Source: an uncultured Clostridia bacterium
Lineage (GTDB): Bacteria; Bacillota; Clostridia; Oscillospirales; Acutalibacteraceae
DNA: 8,128 nt
Direction of reading: 5' to 3'
Assembly (NCBI GenBank): GCA_945875045.1
Contig: CAMCIX010000058.1
Location: 1-8,128 of the forward strand
In this document: positions 1-4,712 of the stretch, piece by piece
How the letters are laid out: every line of letters starts with the position of its first letter
Numbering within the stretch: position 1 is the stretch's first letter
The notes under the pieces: model-generated
Database searches by the model: none
What the model was told of the DNA's origin: nothing
The model's input: only the letters and a program-made list of their open reading frames with translations
Position numbers and translations under genes: made by a program

Positions 1-46
1 TACACACTGCATATCGTCGGCAGCGTCAGATGTGTATAAGAGACAG
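1..46 (+). other. Illumina Nextera P5-side adapter (artificial sequence)
   Basis: Not genomic DNA. Bases 1-5 are the end of the P5 oligonucleotide. Bases 6-13 read ACTGCATA, which I recognise as Nextera i5 index S506. Bases 14-27 are the Read 1 primer part, and 28-46 are the 19-bp Tn5 mosaic end AGATGTGTATAAGAGACAG. The genomic insert therefore begins at 47. The mosaic end comes from in vitro tagmentation and does not indicate a resident transposon. Confidence 0.98.
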
Positions 47-72
47 GTTATAAAGTTATAGGCGGTAGAGTT

Positions 73-264
73 ATGGATATAAGGGTCGGCGACAGACTTT
101 TAATGAAAAAAAAGCATCCCTGCGGTGCGGATACCTTTACGGTGACAAGAATCGGTATGGATTTTCGCCTAAGGTGCGACGGCTGCGGCAGAGAGGTAAT
201 GGTTCCAAGGGTGAAGGCTGAAAAAAGCCTTAAAAAAATAATAAGAGCGGACGGAGAAGAATAA
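73..264 (+). CDS. DUF951 family small protein
   Basis: A 63-residue protein of the DUF951 (COG4481) family, small conserved proteins of Bacillota with no established function. The family signature is visible: an N-terminal MDIRVGD, then HPCG at 15-18 (Cys17), then GMDFRLRC at 28-35 followed by CxxC (Cys35, Cys38), and a basic C-terminal tail KSLKKIIR. The three cysteines and His15 suggest a small metal-binding knuckle; that is an inference. The ATG at 73 is chosen because MDIRVGD is the conserved family start, although the frame stays open upstream to the adapter and the ribosome binding site is weak. The stop codon overlaps the prfA start by one base (TAATG), so the two are probably translationally coupled. 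Upstream sequence is cut off by the library edge, so the gene's position in its operon is unknown. Confidence 0.9.
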   Translation: MDIRVGDRLLMKKKHPCGADTFTVTRIGMDFRLRCDGCGREVMVPRVKAEKSLKKIIRADGEE

Positions 265-1340
265 TGTTTGATAAGCTTGAAACGGTTGTAAACCGATATG
301 AACAGATAGGGTTAGAGCTGTCAAGACCCGAGACGGCGGGGGATAACGCCCTTTTTACAAAGCTGATGAAGGAGCACGCGGAGCTTACTCCGATAGTTGA
401 AAAATACCGTGAATACAAGTCGGCTAAGGATTCCGAGAGGGAGGCGCTTGAAATACTCTCCGAAAGCGGACTTGACAAGGATTTTAAGGAGCTTGCAGAG
501 GAGGAGCTGAAAACCGCTAAGGCGGATATTGAACGCTGTTCCGAGGAGCTGAAAATCCTGCTTTTGCCCAAAGACCCCAACGACGAAAAAAACGTTATAG
601 TGGAAATCCGCGGCGGAGCGGGCGGCGAGGAGGCGGCGCTCTTTGCGGGCTCACTTTACAGAATGTATACAATGTATTCCGAATCAAAGCGCTGGAATAT
701 TGAGGTTATAAACGCCAATGAAACCGAGCTTGGCGGCTATAAGGAAATCGTGTTTATGATAGAGGGCGCGGGGGCGTATTCCCGTCTTAAATACGAAAGC
801 GGAGTACACCGCGTTCAGCGCGTACCCGATACCGAAACTCAGGGACGTATTCACACCTCCACCGTCACCGTGGCGGTACTTCCCGAGGCGGAGGACGTGG
901 AATTGGAAATTAACCCCGCCGACCTTAAAATAGATACCTTCCGCTCGTCGGGCGCGGGCGGTCAGCACATTAATAAGACCTCCTCGGCGATAAGGGTTAC
1001 CCATATTCCGACAGGCACGGTGGTTGAATGTCAGGACGAGCGAAGCCAGTTTAAGAACAAGGATAAAGCCCTTAAAATTCTGCGTTCCCGTCTGCTTGAC
1101 GCGGCGCAGAGAGAGCACGACGAAGCGATAGCCTCCGACCGTAAATCACAGGTAGGAACAGGGGACAGGAGCGAGCGAATCCGCACCTACAACTATCCCC
1201 AGGGTCGTGTGACCGACCACAGAATAGGTCTTACCCTTTATAAGTTAGAGCAGATTTTAAACGGCGACCTTGACGAGGTTGTGGACGCGCTCACCACCTA
1301 TTACAGAACCGAAGCGTTAAAGGCGGAAAACGAGGGATAA
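264..1340 (+). CDS. prfA: Peptide chain release factor 1 (RF1)
   Basis: Class I release factor that reads UAA and UAG in the ribosomal A site and triggers hydrolysis of peptidyl-tRNA. At 358 residues it has the usual RF1 length (E. coli about 360). The anticodon-like tripeptide PxT is present as PDT at 188-190 within [16 protein letters not shown]; the PxT form marks RF1, since RF2 has SPF. The catalytic GGQ is at 232-234 within [15 protein letters not shown]; its glutamine is the known methylation target of PrmC, whose gene is not in this window. The [12 protein letters not shown] segment, which starts the conserved PCRF-to-catalytic region, is intact at about 117-128. A GGAGA Shine-Dalgarno at 253-257 supports the ATG at 264, which overlaps the DUF951 stop. 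tsaC follows after 3 bases. No frameshift or missing key residue is seen. Confidence 0.97.
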   Translation: MFDKLETVVNRYEQIGLELSRPETAGDNALFTKLMKEHAELTPIVEKYREYKSAKDSEREALEILSESGLDKDFKELAEEELKTAKADIERCSEELKILLLPKDPNDEKNVIVEIRGGAGGEEAALFAGSLYRMYTMYSESKRWNIEVINANETELGGYKEIVFMIEGAGAYSRLKYESGVHRVQRVPDTETQGRIHTSTVTVAVLPEAEDVELEINPADLKIDTFRSSGAGGQHINKTSSAIRVTHIPTGTVVECQDERSQFKNKDKALKILRSRLLDAAQREHDEAIASDRKSQVGTGDRSERIRTYNYPQGRVTDHRIGLTLYKLEQILNGDLDEVVDALTTYYRTEALKAENEG

Positions 1341-1343
1341 TTA

Positions 1344-2351
1344 ATGCTTACCAAAAGGCTAAAAGCCGATGTAAAGGGTAAAGAAATCGCGGCGGAAATA
1401 CTTAAAAAGGGCGGAATCGTCGCAATCCCTACAGAGACGGTGTACGGGCTTGCCGCCTCCGCCTATGACGAAAACGCCGTTAAAAAGGTTTTTATTGCTA
1501 AAGGCAGACCGCAGGACAATCCGCTTATCGTCCATATAGCCGACATTGCCGATTTAAAAACCGTTGCAAGGGATATTCCAGAATCGGCTTATGTTGCGGC
1601 TCAAAAATTCTGGCCCGGGCCGCTTACTATGATTTTCAAGCGCACCGATAAAATTCCCGCAAGCGTTTCGGCGGGGCTTGATACCGTGGCGATAAGAATG
1701 CCGTCGGACAAAACGGCGCGGGAGATAATAAAGAAAAGCCTTCCGCTTGCCGCGCCGTCAGCAAATACCTCCGGAAAGCCGAGTCCCACCTCGGCACAGT
1801 ATGTTATTGACGACCTTGACGGTAAAATTGACGCGGTGGTTATGTCTGACGACTGCGAGGTGGGGGTGGAATCTACTGTGATTACGCTTGTGACAAACCC
1901 GCCTCGATTGTTAAGACCGGGGGCTGTGACGCTGGAACAGCTAAAGGAAATTTTCCCCGATATTGTTGTCGATAAGGCGGTGCTTGAGGAGCCTACTAAG
2001 GGTGAAAGGGTTGCTTCACCCGGTATGAAATACAAGCACTATGCCCCTAAAACCGAGACCTATTTGGTGGAGGGTGATTCCGAAAGGTTTGCGGAATTTG
2101 TTAATTCAAAGCAAAACGCCGCCGCTGTCTGCTTTTCTGAGGAAGAAGACAAGATAACCGTGCCGAAGCTTTGCTACGGCAGTCAAGGGGACGAATCCAC
2201 CCTTGCGCACAGCGTTTTTTCGGTCTTGCGTAGGGCGGATAATTTAGGTGTGCAGGCGATTTACGTCCACGCTCCCTCAAAAAGCGGCGTGGGGCTTGCA
2301 GTCTATAACCGCCTTATTCGCGCGGCGGCTTTCAGGGTGATAAAGCTATGA
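1344..2351 (+). CDS. tsaC: L-threonylcarbamoyladenylate synthase, Sua5/YwlC type
   Basis: Makes threonylcarbamoyl-AMP from threonine, bicarbonate and ATP, the first step of the t6A37 modification of ANN-decoding tRNAs. TsaB, TsaD and TsaE, which complete transfer to tRNA, are not in the window. At 335 residues it is the long two-domain form. The YrdC/TsaC domain covers about 10-200, with PTETVYGL at 29-36, KGRP at 53-56, PSANTSGKPSPT at 138-149, GVESTVI at 174-180 and RPGAV at 191-195. The linker SPGMKYKHYAP at 225-235 is diagnostic of Sua5/YwlC proteins, and a C-terminal Sua5 domain follows to the end, with NRLIRAAA at 322-329. A GAGGG ribosome binding site at 1332-1336 sits 7 bases before the ATG. 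It overlaps coaE by 4 bases (ATGA). The prfA-tsaC neighbourhood is common in Bacillota. Confidence 0.96.
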   Translation: MLTKRLKADVKGKEIAAEILKKGGIVAIPTETVYGLAASAYDENAVKKVFIAKGRPQDNPLIVHIADIADLKTVARDIPESAYVAAQKFWPGPLTMIFKRTDKIPASVSAGLDTVAIRMPSDKTAREIIKKSLPLAAPSANTSGKPSPTSAQYVIDDLDGKIDAVVMSDDCEVGVESTVITLVTNPPRLLRPGAVTLEQLKEIFPDIVVDKAVLEEPTKGERVASPGMKYKHYAPKTETYLVEGDSERFAEFVNSKQNAAAVCFSEEEDKITVPKLCYGSQGDESTLAHSVFSVLRRADNLGVQAIYVHAPSKSGVGLAVYNRLIRAAAFRVIKL

Positions 2352-2965
2352 GTATTGTGATAGGGCTTACAGGGCCGACAGGCTCGGGCAAAAGCAGCGT
2401 ATCAAGAATTGCCGAGGATTTCGGTTTTCAGGTAATCGACTGCGATAAGACCGCGAGAGAGGCGACCGAAAAGGGAACAGACGGCTTAAAGGCACTTGTG
2501 TTAGCTTTCGGAAAGGAAATTTTACTTCCCGACGGGACTTTAAACCGAAAGGCGCTTGCCGCTTTAGCCTTTAAGGATAAAGAGAGTACGGAATTGCTTA
2601 ATAAAACTATTTTGCCCTACATTGCCGAGCTTTTAAAAAAACAGGCTCAAAATCGCGATACCCTGCTTGACGCGCCCACCCTTTTTGAGAGCGGAATAAA
2701 TGAAATCTGCAATAAAACTATCGCGGTTTTAGCCGACAGAGAAATAAGGCTTAAGCGAATAATCTCACGGGATAATCTAACACTAAAAGAGGCTGAAACA
2801 CGTATAAACGCAGGAAAAAGTGAGGAATTTTTCCGAGAGCGCGCGGATTATATTTTACACAACAACGGTGACGAGAGGGCGTTTTTAAAACGCTTTTCCG
2901 ATATATTAAAGGAAATTACGGGAGGTAATTTACAATGTCAGAAAAATCAAAATCGGAGCAATTAA
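2348..2965 (+). CDS. coaE: Dephospho-CoA kinase
   Basis: Catalyses the last step of coenzyme A synthesis, ATP-dependent phosphorylation of the 3'-hydroxyl of dephospho-CoA. The 205-residue length is normal. The P-loop is GPTGSGKS at 9-16 (Lys15) directly after the beta strand VIGLT. The DCD motif at 31-33 belongs to the acceptor-site region, LFE at 112-114 is the conserved (P)LLFE core, RDNLTLKEAETRI at 141-153 is the lid region, and ADYILHNNG at 166-174 is the usual C-terminal strand. The glutamine often found after the lid arginine (RxxxQ) is replaced here (RINAGK), a small deviation. The start overlaps the tsaC stop by 4 bases, with an AGGGTGA ribosome binding site inside tsaC. The last ten codons overlap the next gene by 31 bases and form a polar tail that looks dispensable. 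Confidence 0.95.
   Translation: MSIVIGLTGPTGSGKSSVSRIAEDFGFQVIDCDKTAREATEKGTDGLKALVLAFGKEILLPDGTLNRKALAALAFKDKESTELLNKTILPYIAELLKKQAQNRDTLLDAPTLFESGINEICNKTIAVLADREIRLKRIISRDNLTLKEAETRINAGKSEEFFRERADYILHNNGDERAFLKRFSDILKEITGGNLQCQKNQNRSN
2920..2937 (+). promoter_or_regulatory. Ribosome binding site that fixes the M18 aminopeptidase start
   Basis: GGGAGGT at 2920-2926 lies 8 bases before ATG 2935 and inside the coaE coding sequence. It is the best Shine-Dalgarno in the + strand operon and decides the 31-base overlapping start of the aminopeptidase against later starts. Confidence 0.8.
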
Positions 2966-4332
2966 AGGAAGGTCTTTTTTATAAGCGCAAAAACGGAAGA
3001 CTTGTATCAAGCGAGGAGACCTTAAAAAATGCGGACGAATACTGCGAGGGCTATAAAAGCTTTTTAAACGCCGCTAAAACCGAGCGCGAGGCGGTAAATA
3101 CAGCGGTCGCTTTAGCAAAAGAAAAAGGCTTTACCGAGTTTGTTTACGGCAAAAAGTATAATGCGGGCGATAAGGTTTTCTTTAATAATCGCGGCAAGAC
3201 CGTTGCCTTTGCCGTAATCGGTAAGGAGCCTGTTGAGCAGGGCGTTAATATAACCGCGGCGCATATCGACTCTCCCCGCCTTGACTTAAAGCCTAATCCG
3301 CTTTATGAGGACCTTGACTTAGCACTATTCAAAACACATTATTACGGCGGAATCAAGAAATATCAATGGACGGCTGTTCCGCTTGCCCTCCACGGCGTTT
3401 TCGCCCTAAAGGACGGCACGGTTAAGGAGGTTTCAATCGGTGAAAAGGACGACGAGCCTAAGTTTGTAATCAACGACCTTTTGCCTCACTTAGCCTCCGA
3501 GCAGATAAAGCGCCCCTTGAACGAGGGAATTAAGGGCGAGGAATTAAACGTCCTCGTAGGCTCTCACCCCTTTAAGGACGATAAGGGGAGCGAGCTTGTA
3601 AAGCTTAATATTTTAATGTTGTTAAACGAGAAATACGGCGTTACCGAGGAGGACTTCCTCTCTGCCGAATTAGAGCTTGTCCCCGCCGCTCGGTCCTGCG
3701 ACATTGGCTTTGACCGCTCGCTTATCGGCTCCTACGGTCAGGACGACCGCGTTTGCGCCTATCCGGCTCTTACCGCCGTTTTGGAGGTTGAAAATCCGCA
3801 AAAGACCGCCCTTGCCATTCTTGCCGATAAGGAGGAGATAGGCTCCTCGGGCAACACCGGTCTTGAATCGGACTTTTTGCGTTTTTGTATCGGCGACCTT
3901 GCGAAAATGCAGGAGGGGGACGTGACAAAGGCGCTCAGAAATTCAAAATGCCTTTCTGCCGACGTTAACGCGGGTATCGACCCGACATTTCAGGACGTTA
4001 TGGAGCGCAAAAACGCTTCTTTCCTAAATTACGGCGTTGTGGTTACAAAATATACGGGAGCAAGAGGAAAGTCAGGCACCTCCGACGCGTCGGCTGAGTA
4101 TGTTGCAGAGGTCAGAGCTTTGCTTGATAATGCGGGCATTGTATGGCAGACGGGCGAGCTTGGCAAGGTGGACATCGGGGGCGGCGGTACTGTCGCAATG
4201 TTTATCGCGAATATGGGGGTTGACGTGGTTGACTTAGGCGTTCCCGTGCTTTCAATGCACGCGCCGTTTGAGACCACCGCTAAATTCGACGTATATATGT
4301 GCTACCGCGCAATGTATGAATTTATGAAGTAG
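2935..4332 (+). CDS. M18 family zinc aminopeptidase (aspartyl aminopeptidase/aminopeptidase I type)
   Basis: A 465-residue cytosolic metallo-aminopeptidase of MEROPS family M18, which removes N-terminal residues from peptides and usually forms a dodecameric tetrahedral particle with two metal ions per subunit. The metal and catalytic residues can be placed: His110 in AAHIDSPRLDLKPNP, Asp270/Asp271 in GQDDRVCAY, the Glu pair 300-301 in ADKEEIGSSGN, Asp343 in SADVNAGIDP and His442 in SMHAPFE. No signal peptide or membrane segment is seen. Length and motifs fit the bacterial clade near Thermotoga and clostridial 'aminopeptidase 1', but substrate preference (acidic versus neutral residues) cannot be read from the sequence. 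It is the last gene of the operon. The hairpin just after it is followed by a poor T-run on this strand, so transcription may continue to the stronger + strand terminator at 4446-4488. Confidence 0.94.
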   Translation: MSEKSKSEQLKEGLFYKRKNGRLVSSEETLKNADEYCEGYKSFLNAAKTEREAVNTAVALAKEKGFTEFVYGKKYNAGDKVFFNNRGKTVAFAVIGKEPVEQGVNITAAHIDSPRLDLKPNPLYEDLDLALFKTHYYGGIKKYQWTAVPLALHGVFALKDGTVKEVSIGEKDDEPKFVINDLLPHLASEQIKRPLNEGIKGEELNVLVGSHPFKDDKGSELVKLNILMLLNEKYGVTEEDFLSAELELVPAARSCDIGFDRSLIGSYGQDDRVCAYPALTAVLEVENPQKTALAILADKEEIGSSGNTGLESDFLRFCIGDLAKMQEGDVTKALRNSKCLSADVNAGIDPTFQDVMERKNASFLNYGVVVTKYTGARGKSGTSDASAEYVAEVRALLDNAGIVWQTGELGKVDIGGGGTVAMFIANMGVDVVDLGVPVLSMHAPFETTAKFDVYMCYRAMYEFMK

Positions 4333-4342
4333 CAAAAAGCCT

Positions 4343-4366
4343 AAAAAAACACCCTTTCGGGTGCTT
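4343..4366 (-). terminator. Strong intrinsic terminator for leftward transcription (T2)
   Basis: Read on the - strand, CACCC-GAAA-GGGTG (4363-4350) forms a 5-bp GC stem with a GNRA tetraloop. A G-U and two A-U pairs extend it to 8 bp, and seven Ts follow at 4349-4343. It is the first convincing - strand terminator after the phosphoribosyltransferase gene and probably ends the long form of the toxin mRNA. Its upstream arm shares two bases (4365-4366) with the -35 box of the rightward promoter. On the + strand the same hairpin is followed by CTTGACAAATTT, a weak tail. Confidence 0.85.
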
Positions 4367-4399
4367 GACAAATTTAAAAGCTATGGTATAATATAGGTG
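4365..4399 (+). promoter_or_regulatory. Near-consensus sigma-A promoter of the predicted antitoxin RNA
   Basis: A perfect -35 box TTGACA (4365-4370) and a perfect -10 box TATAAT (4387-4392) are separated by 16 bases, with an extended -10 TG at 4384-4385. The predicted start is G4399, 7 bases after the -10. It is the strongest promoter visible in the window, yet no protein gene follows it on the + strand, which points to an abundant non-coding RNA. Confidence 0.85.
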
Positions 4400-4441
4400 A
4401 AATAAGGCAAATCCATTGATAAACGGTTAGCCTTTGAAATT
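4399..4441 (+). repeat. Left arm of the imperfect inverted repeat framing the locus
   Basis: Two blocks match the right arm (4594-4639) as perfect reverse complements: GAAATAAGGCAA at 4399-4410 with 4628-4639 (12 bp), and CGGTTAGCC at 4424-4432 with 4602-4610 (9 bp). Weaker similarity lies between them and after them (TTTGA-ATT). The resemblance also runs outward into the promoters, where TATGGTATAAT (4382-4392) matches the reverse complement of 4646-4656 at 9 of 11 positions. Confidence 0.85.
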
Positions 4442-4445
4442 AACG

Positions 4446-4488
4446 AAAATAGCCGCTAACTTTTGGAGGGTTGGGCGGTTATTTTTTT
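4446..4488 (+). terminator. Intrinsic terminator of the antisense RNA, partly bidirectional (T1)
   Basis: On the + strand, ATAGCCGC (4449-4456) pairs with GCGGTTAT (4475-4482) as 8 bp with one G-U. An inner AAC/GTT helix (4458-4460 with 4470-4472) closes a loop at 4461-4469, and seven Ts follow at 4482-4488. It also backs up termination of the prfA operon. On the - strand the same stem carries an A-C mismatch and ends in TTTTCG, so leftward termination should be weaker and much of it may continue to T2. The 3' arm and T-run lie over the last codons and stop of the leftward peptide ORF. Confidence 0.85.
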
Positions 4489-4550
4489 ATGCTTAATATG
4501 TAGCCTGTTGCTACAATCAGGACTAATACTATTAAATAATAATACTCCAT
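4479..4550 (-). CDS. 23-residue hydrophobic membrane peptide, candidate type I toxin
   Basis: An ATG at 4550 opens a 23-codon ORF ending with TAA at 4479. The peptide begins MEYYYLIV, continues with an unbroken run of L, I, V, A and G residues to about position 21, and ends SIKK. It is thus one short transmembrane helix with a positively charged C-terminal end, the usual form of type I toxins. An excellent Shine-Dalgarno precedes it. It lies alone in an intergenic region with its own promoter, leader hairpin and antisense RNA. It lacks the P-x-x-V-G pattern of Fst/Ldr peptides and is shorter than TxpA/BsrG. In size it is close to Ibs (18-19 residues) but does not match it in sequence as I recall it. 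KdpF- or CydX-like accessory peptides have similar topology, but no kdp or cyd genes are here. Function is inferred; translation is well supported. Confidence 0.68.
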   Translation of the reverse strand: MEYYYLIVLVLIVATGYILSIKK

Positions 4551-4553
4551 AGC

Positions 4554-4563
4554 ATCACCCCCT
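4554..4563 (-). promoter_or_regulatory. Strong Shine-Dalgarno of the membrane peptide ORF
   Basis: AGGGGGTGAT on the - strand matches the extended anti-Shine-Dalgarno complement AGGAGGTGAT at 9 of 10 positions. Seven bases separate the G-run from ATG 4550. Such long matches are typical of type I toxin mRNAs, whose translation is controlled by hiding the site in structure. Confidence 0.85.
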
Positions 4564-4590
4564 AACTATATTAGAGGGCAAATGCCCTCT
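4558..4590 (-). promoter_or_regulatory. Leader hairpin with alternative Shine-Dalgarno-sequestering pairing
   Basis: In the leftward RNA, AGAGGGC (4590-4584) pairs perfectly with GCCCUCU (4579-4573) around an AUUU loop. The same CCCUCU (4578-4573) can instead pair with AGGGGG (4563-4558), the core of the Shine-Dalgarno, as 6 bp including one G-U with a 9-base loop. The two pairings exclude each other, so the leader could switch between a translatable and a blocked state. The pairings are visible in the sequence; the switching is an inference. Confidence 0.6.
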
Positions 4591-4593
4591 GAA

Positions 4594-4639
4594 TGTCAAA
4601 GGGCTAACCGCCTACCTTTATATAGACTTGCCTTATTTC
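4594..4639 (-). repeat. Right arm of the imperfect inverted repeat framing the locus
   Basis: This is the counterpart of the left arm at 4399-4441. The outer 12 bp (4628-4639) and inner 9 bp (4602-4610) are perfect reverse complements of left-arm blocks. Between them the right arm carries a few extra bases (around AAAGGTAGG). It forms the 5' untranslated region of the peptide mRNA. Confidence 0.85.
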
Positions 4640-4654
4640 AACGTTAGTATAACA
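4639..4654 (-). promoter_or_regulatory. Extended -10 promoter of the toxin mRNA
   Basis: On the - strand, TGT (4654-4652) precedes TATACT (4651-4646), an extended -10. The start is predicted at G4639, 7 bases on. No recognisable -35 box lies 16-18 bases upstream, so this promoter should be weaker than the opposing one. It is an inverted relative of the rightward promoter and would start its RNA with the same 12 bases. Confidence 0.65.
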
Positions 4655-4712
4655 TATTGTGACGCCTATATACTTTAGGCTGCGGTATTTTTCATTTACC
4701 CTTTGCTTATTA

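Larger units (their letters stand above)
4399..4488 (+). ncRNA. Predicted ~90-nt antisense RNA, candidate type I antitoxin
   Basis: The RNA is bounded by a consensus promoter (start at about G4399) and an intrinsic terminator ending at T4488, giving about 90 nt. No credible ORF or ribosome binding site lies inside. Two hairpins are predicted: a 5' one pairing AAGGC (4404-4408) with GCCTT (4430-4434), and the 3' terminator stem. The RNA is antisense to the 3' part of the leftward peptide mRNA, covering its last three codons, stop codon and 3' untranslated region. Its first 12 bases, GAAATAAGGCAA, are identical to the predicted 5' end of that mRNA because the two promoter regions are inverted copies. 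The convergent, 3'-overlapping geometry matches TxpA/RatA and BsrG/SR4 in Bacillus. The role as antitoxin is inferred. Confidence 0.65.
4343..4639 (-). other. Predicted toxin mRNA (long form, about 297 nt)
   Basis: The transcript is predicted from G4639 to the T-run at 4343 if the weaker terminator at about 4445 is passed. In the long form, the 5' end GAAAUAAGGCAA (4639-4628) is perfectly complementary to UUGCCUUAUUUC near the 3' end (4410-4399), and CGGUUAGCC (4610-4602) to GGCUAACCG (4432-4424). The RNA can therefore close on itself end to end around the ORF. A short form ending at about 4445 (about 195 nt) would lack this closure but keep GGCGGUUA (4612-4605) pairing with UAACCGCC (4481-4474) at the stop codon. 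Start and ends are predictions only. Confidence 0.5.

Noticed and set aside
28..46. Tn5 mosaic end at the left edge, mirrored at 8087-8105, as a possible composite transposon
   Set aside because: Each is joined to Nextera primer and index sequence, so they are library adapters from in vitro tagmentation.
47..61. A possible tail of an upstream gene reading Val-Ile-Lys-Leu-stop
   Set aside because: Four codons next to an adapter junction are too few to support a gene; it may be real but cannot be shown.
4350..4363. CACCC/GGGTG hairpin as the + strand terminator of the M18 aminopeptidase gene
   Set aside because: On the + strand the stem is followed by CTTGACAAATTT rather than a T-run; the T-run lies on the other side, so it works for leftward transcription.
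4532..4555. An out-of-frame ATG (4555-4553) just ahead of the membrane peptide start
   Set aside because: It is only two bases from the Shine-Dalgarno G-rich core, gives a seven-codon peptide, and the next ATG at 4550 has ideal spacing and a coherent hydrophobic product.
4664..4680. GCCTA/TAGGC inverted repeat as the terminator of the phosphoribosyltransferase operon
   Set aside because: Only 5 bp with no T-run on the minus strand; kept only as a weak possibility.
4333..4712. Riboswitch, tRNA or CRISPR repeat in the intergenic region
   Set aside because: No cloverleaf, no regularly spaced direct repeats and no known aptamer core were seen; the structure is accounted for by two convergent RNA units.
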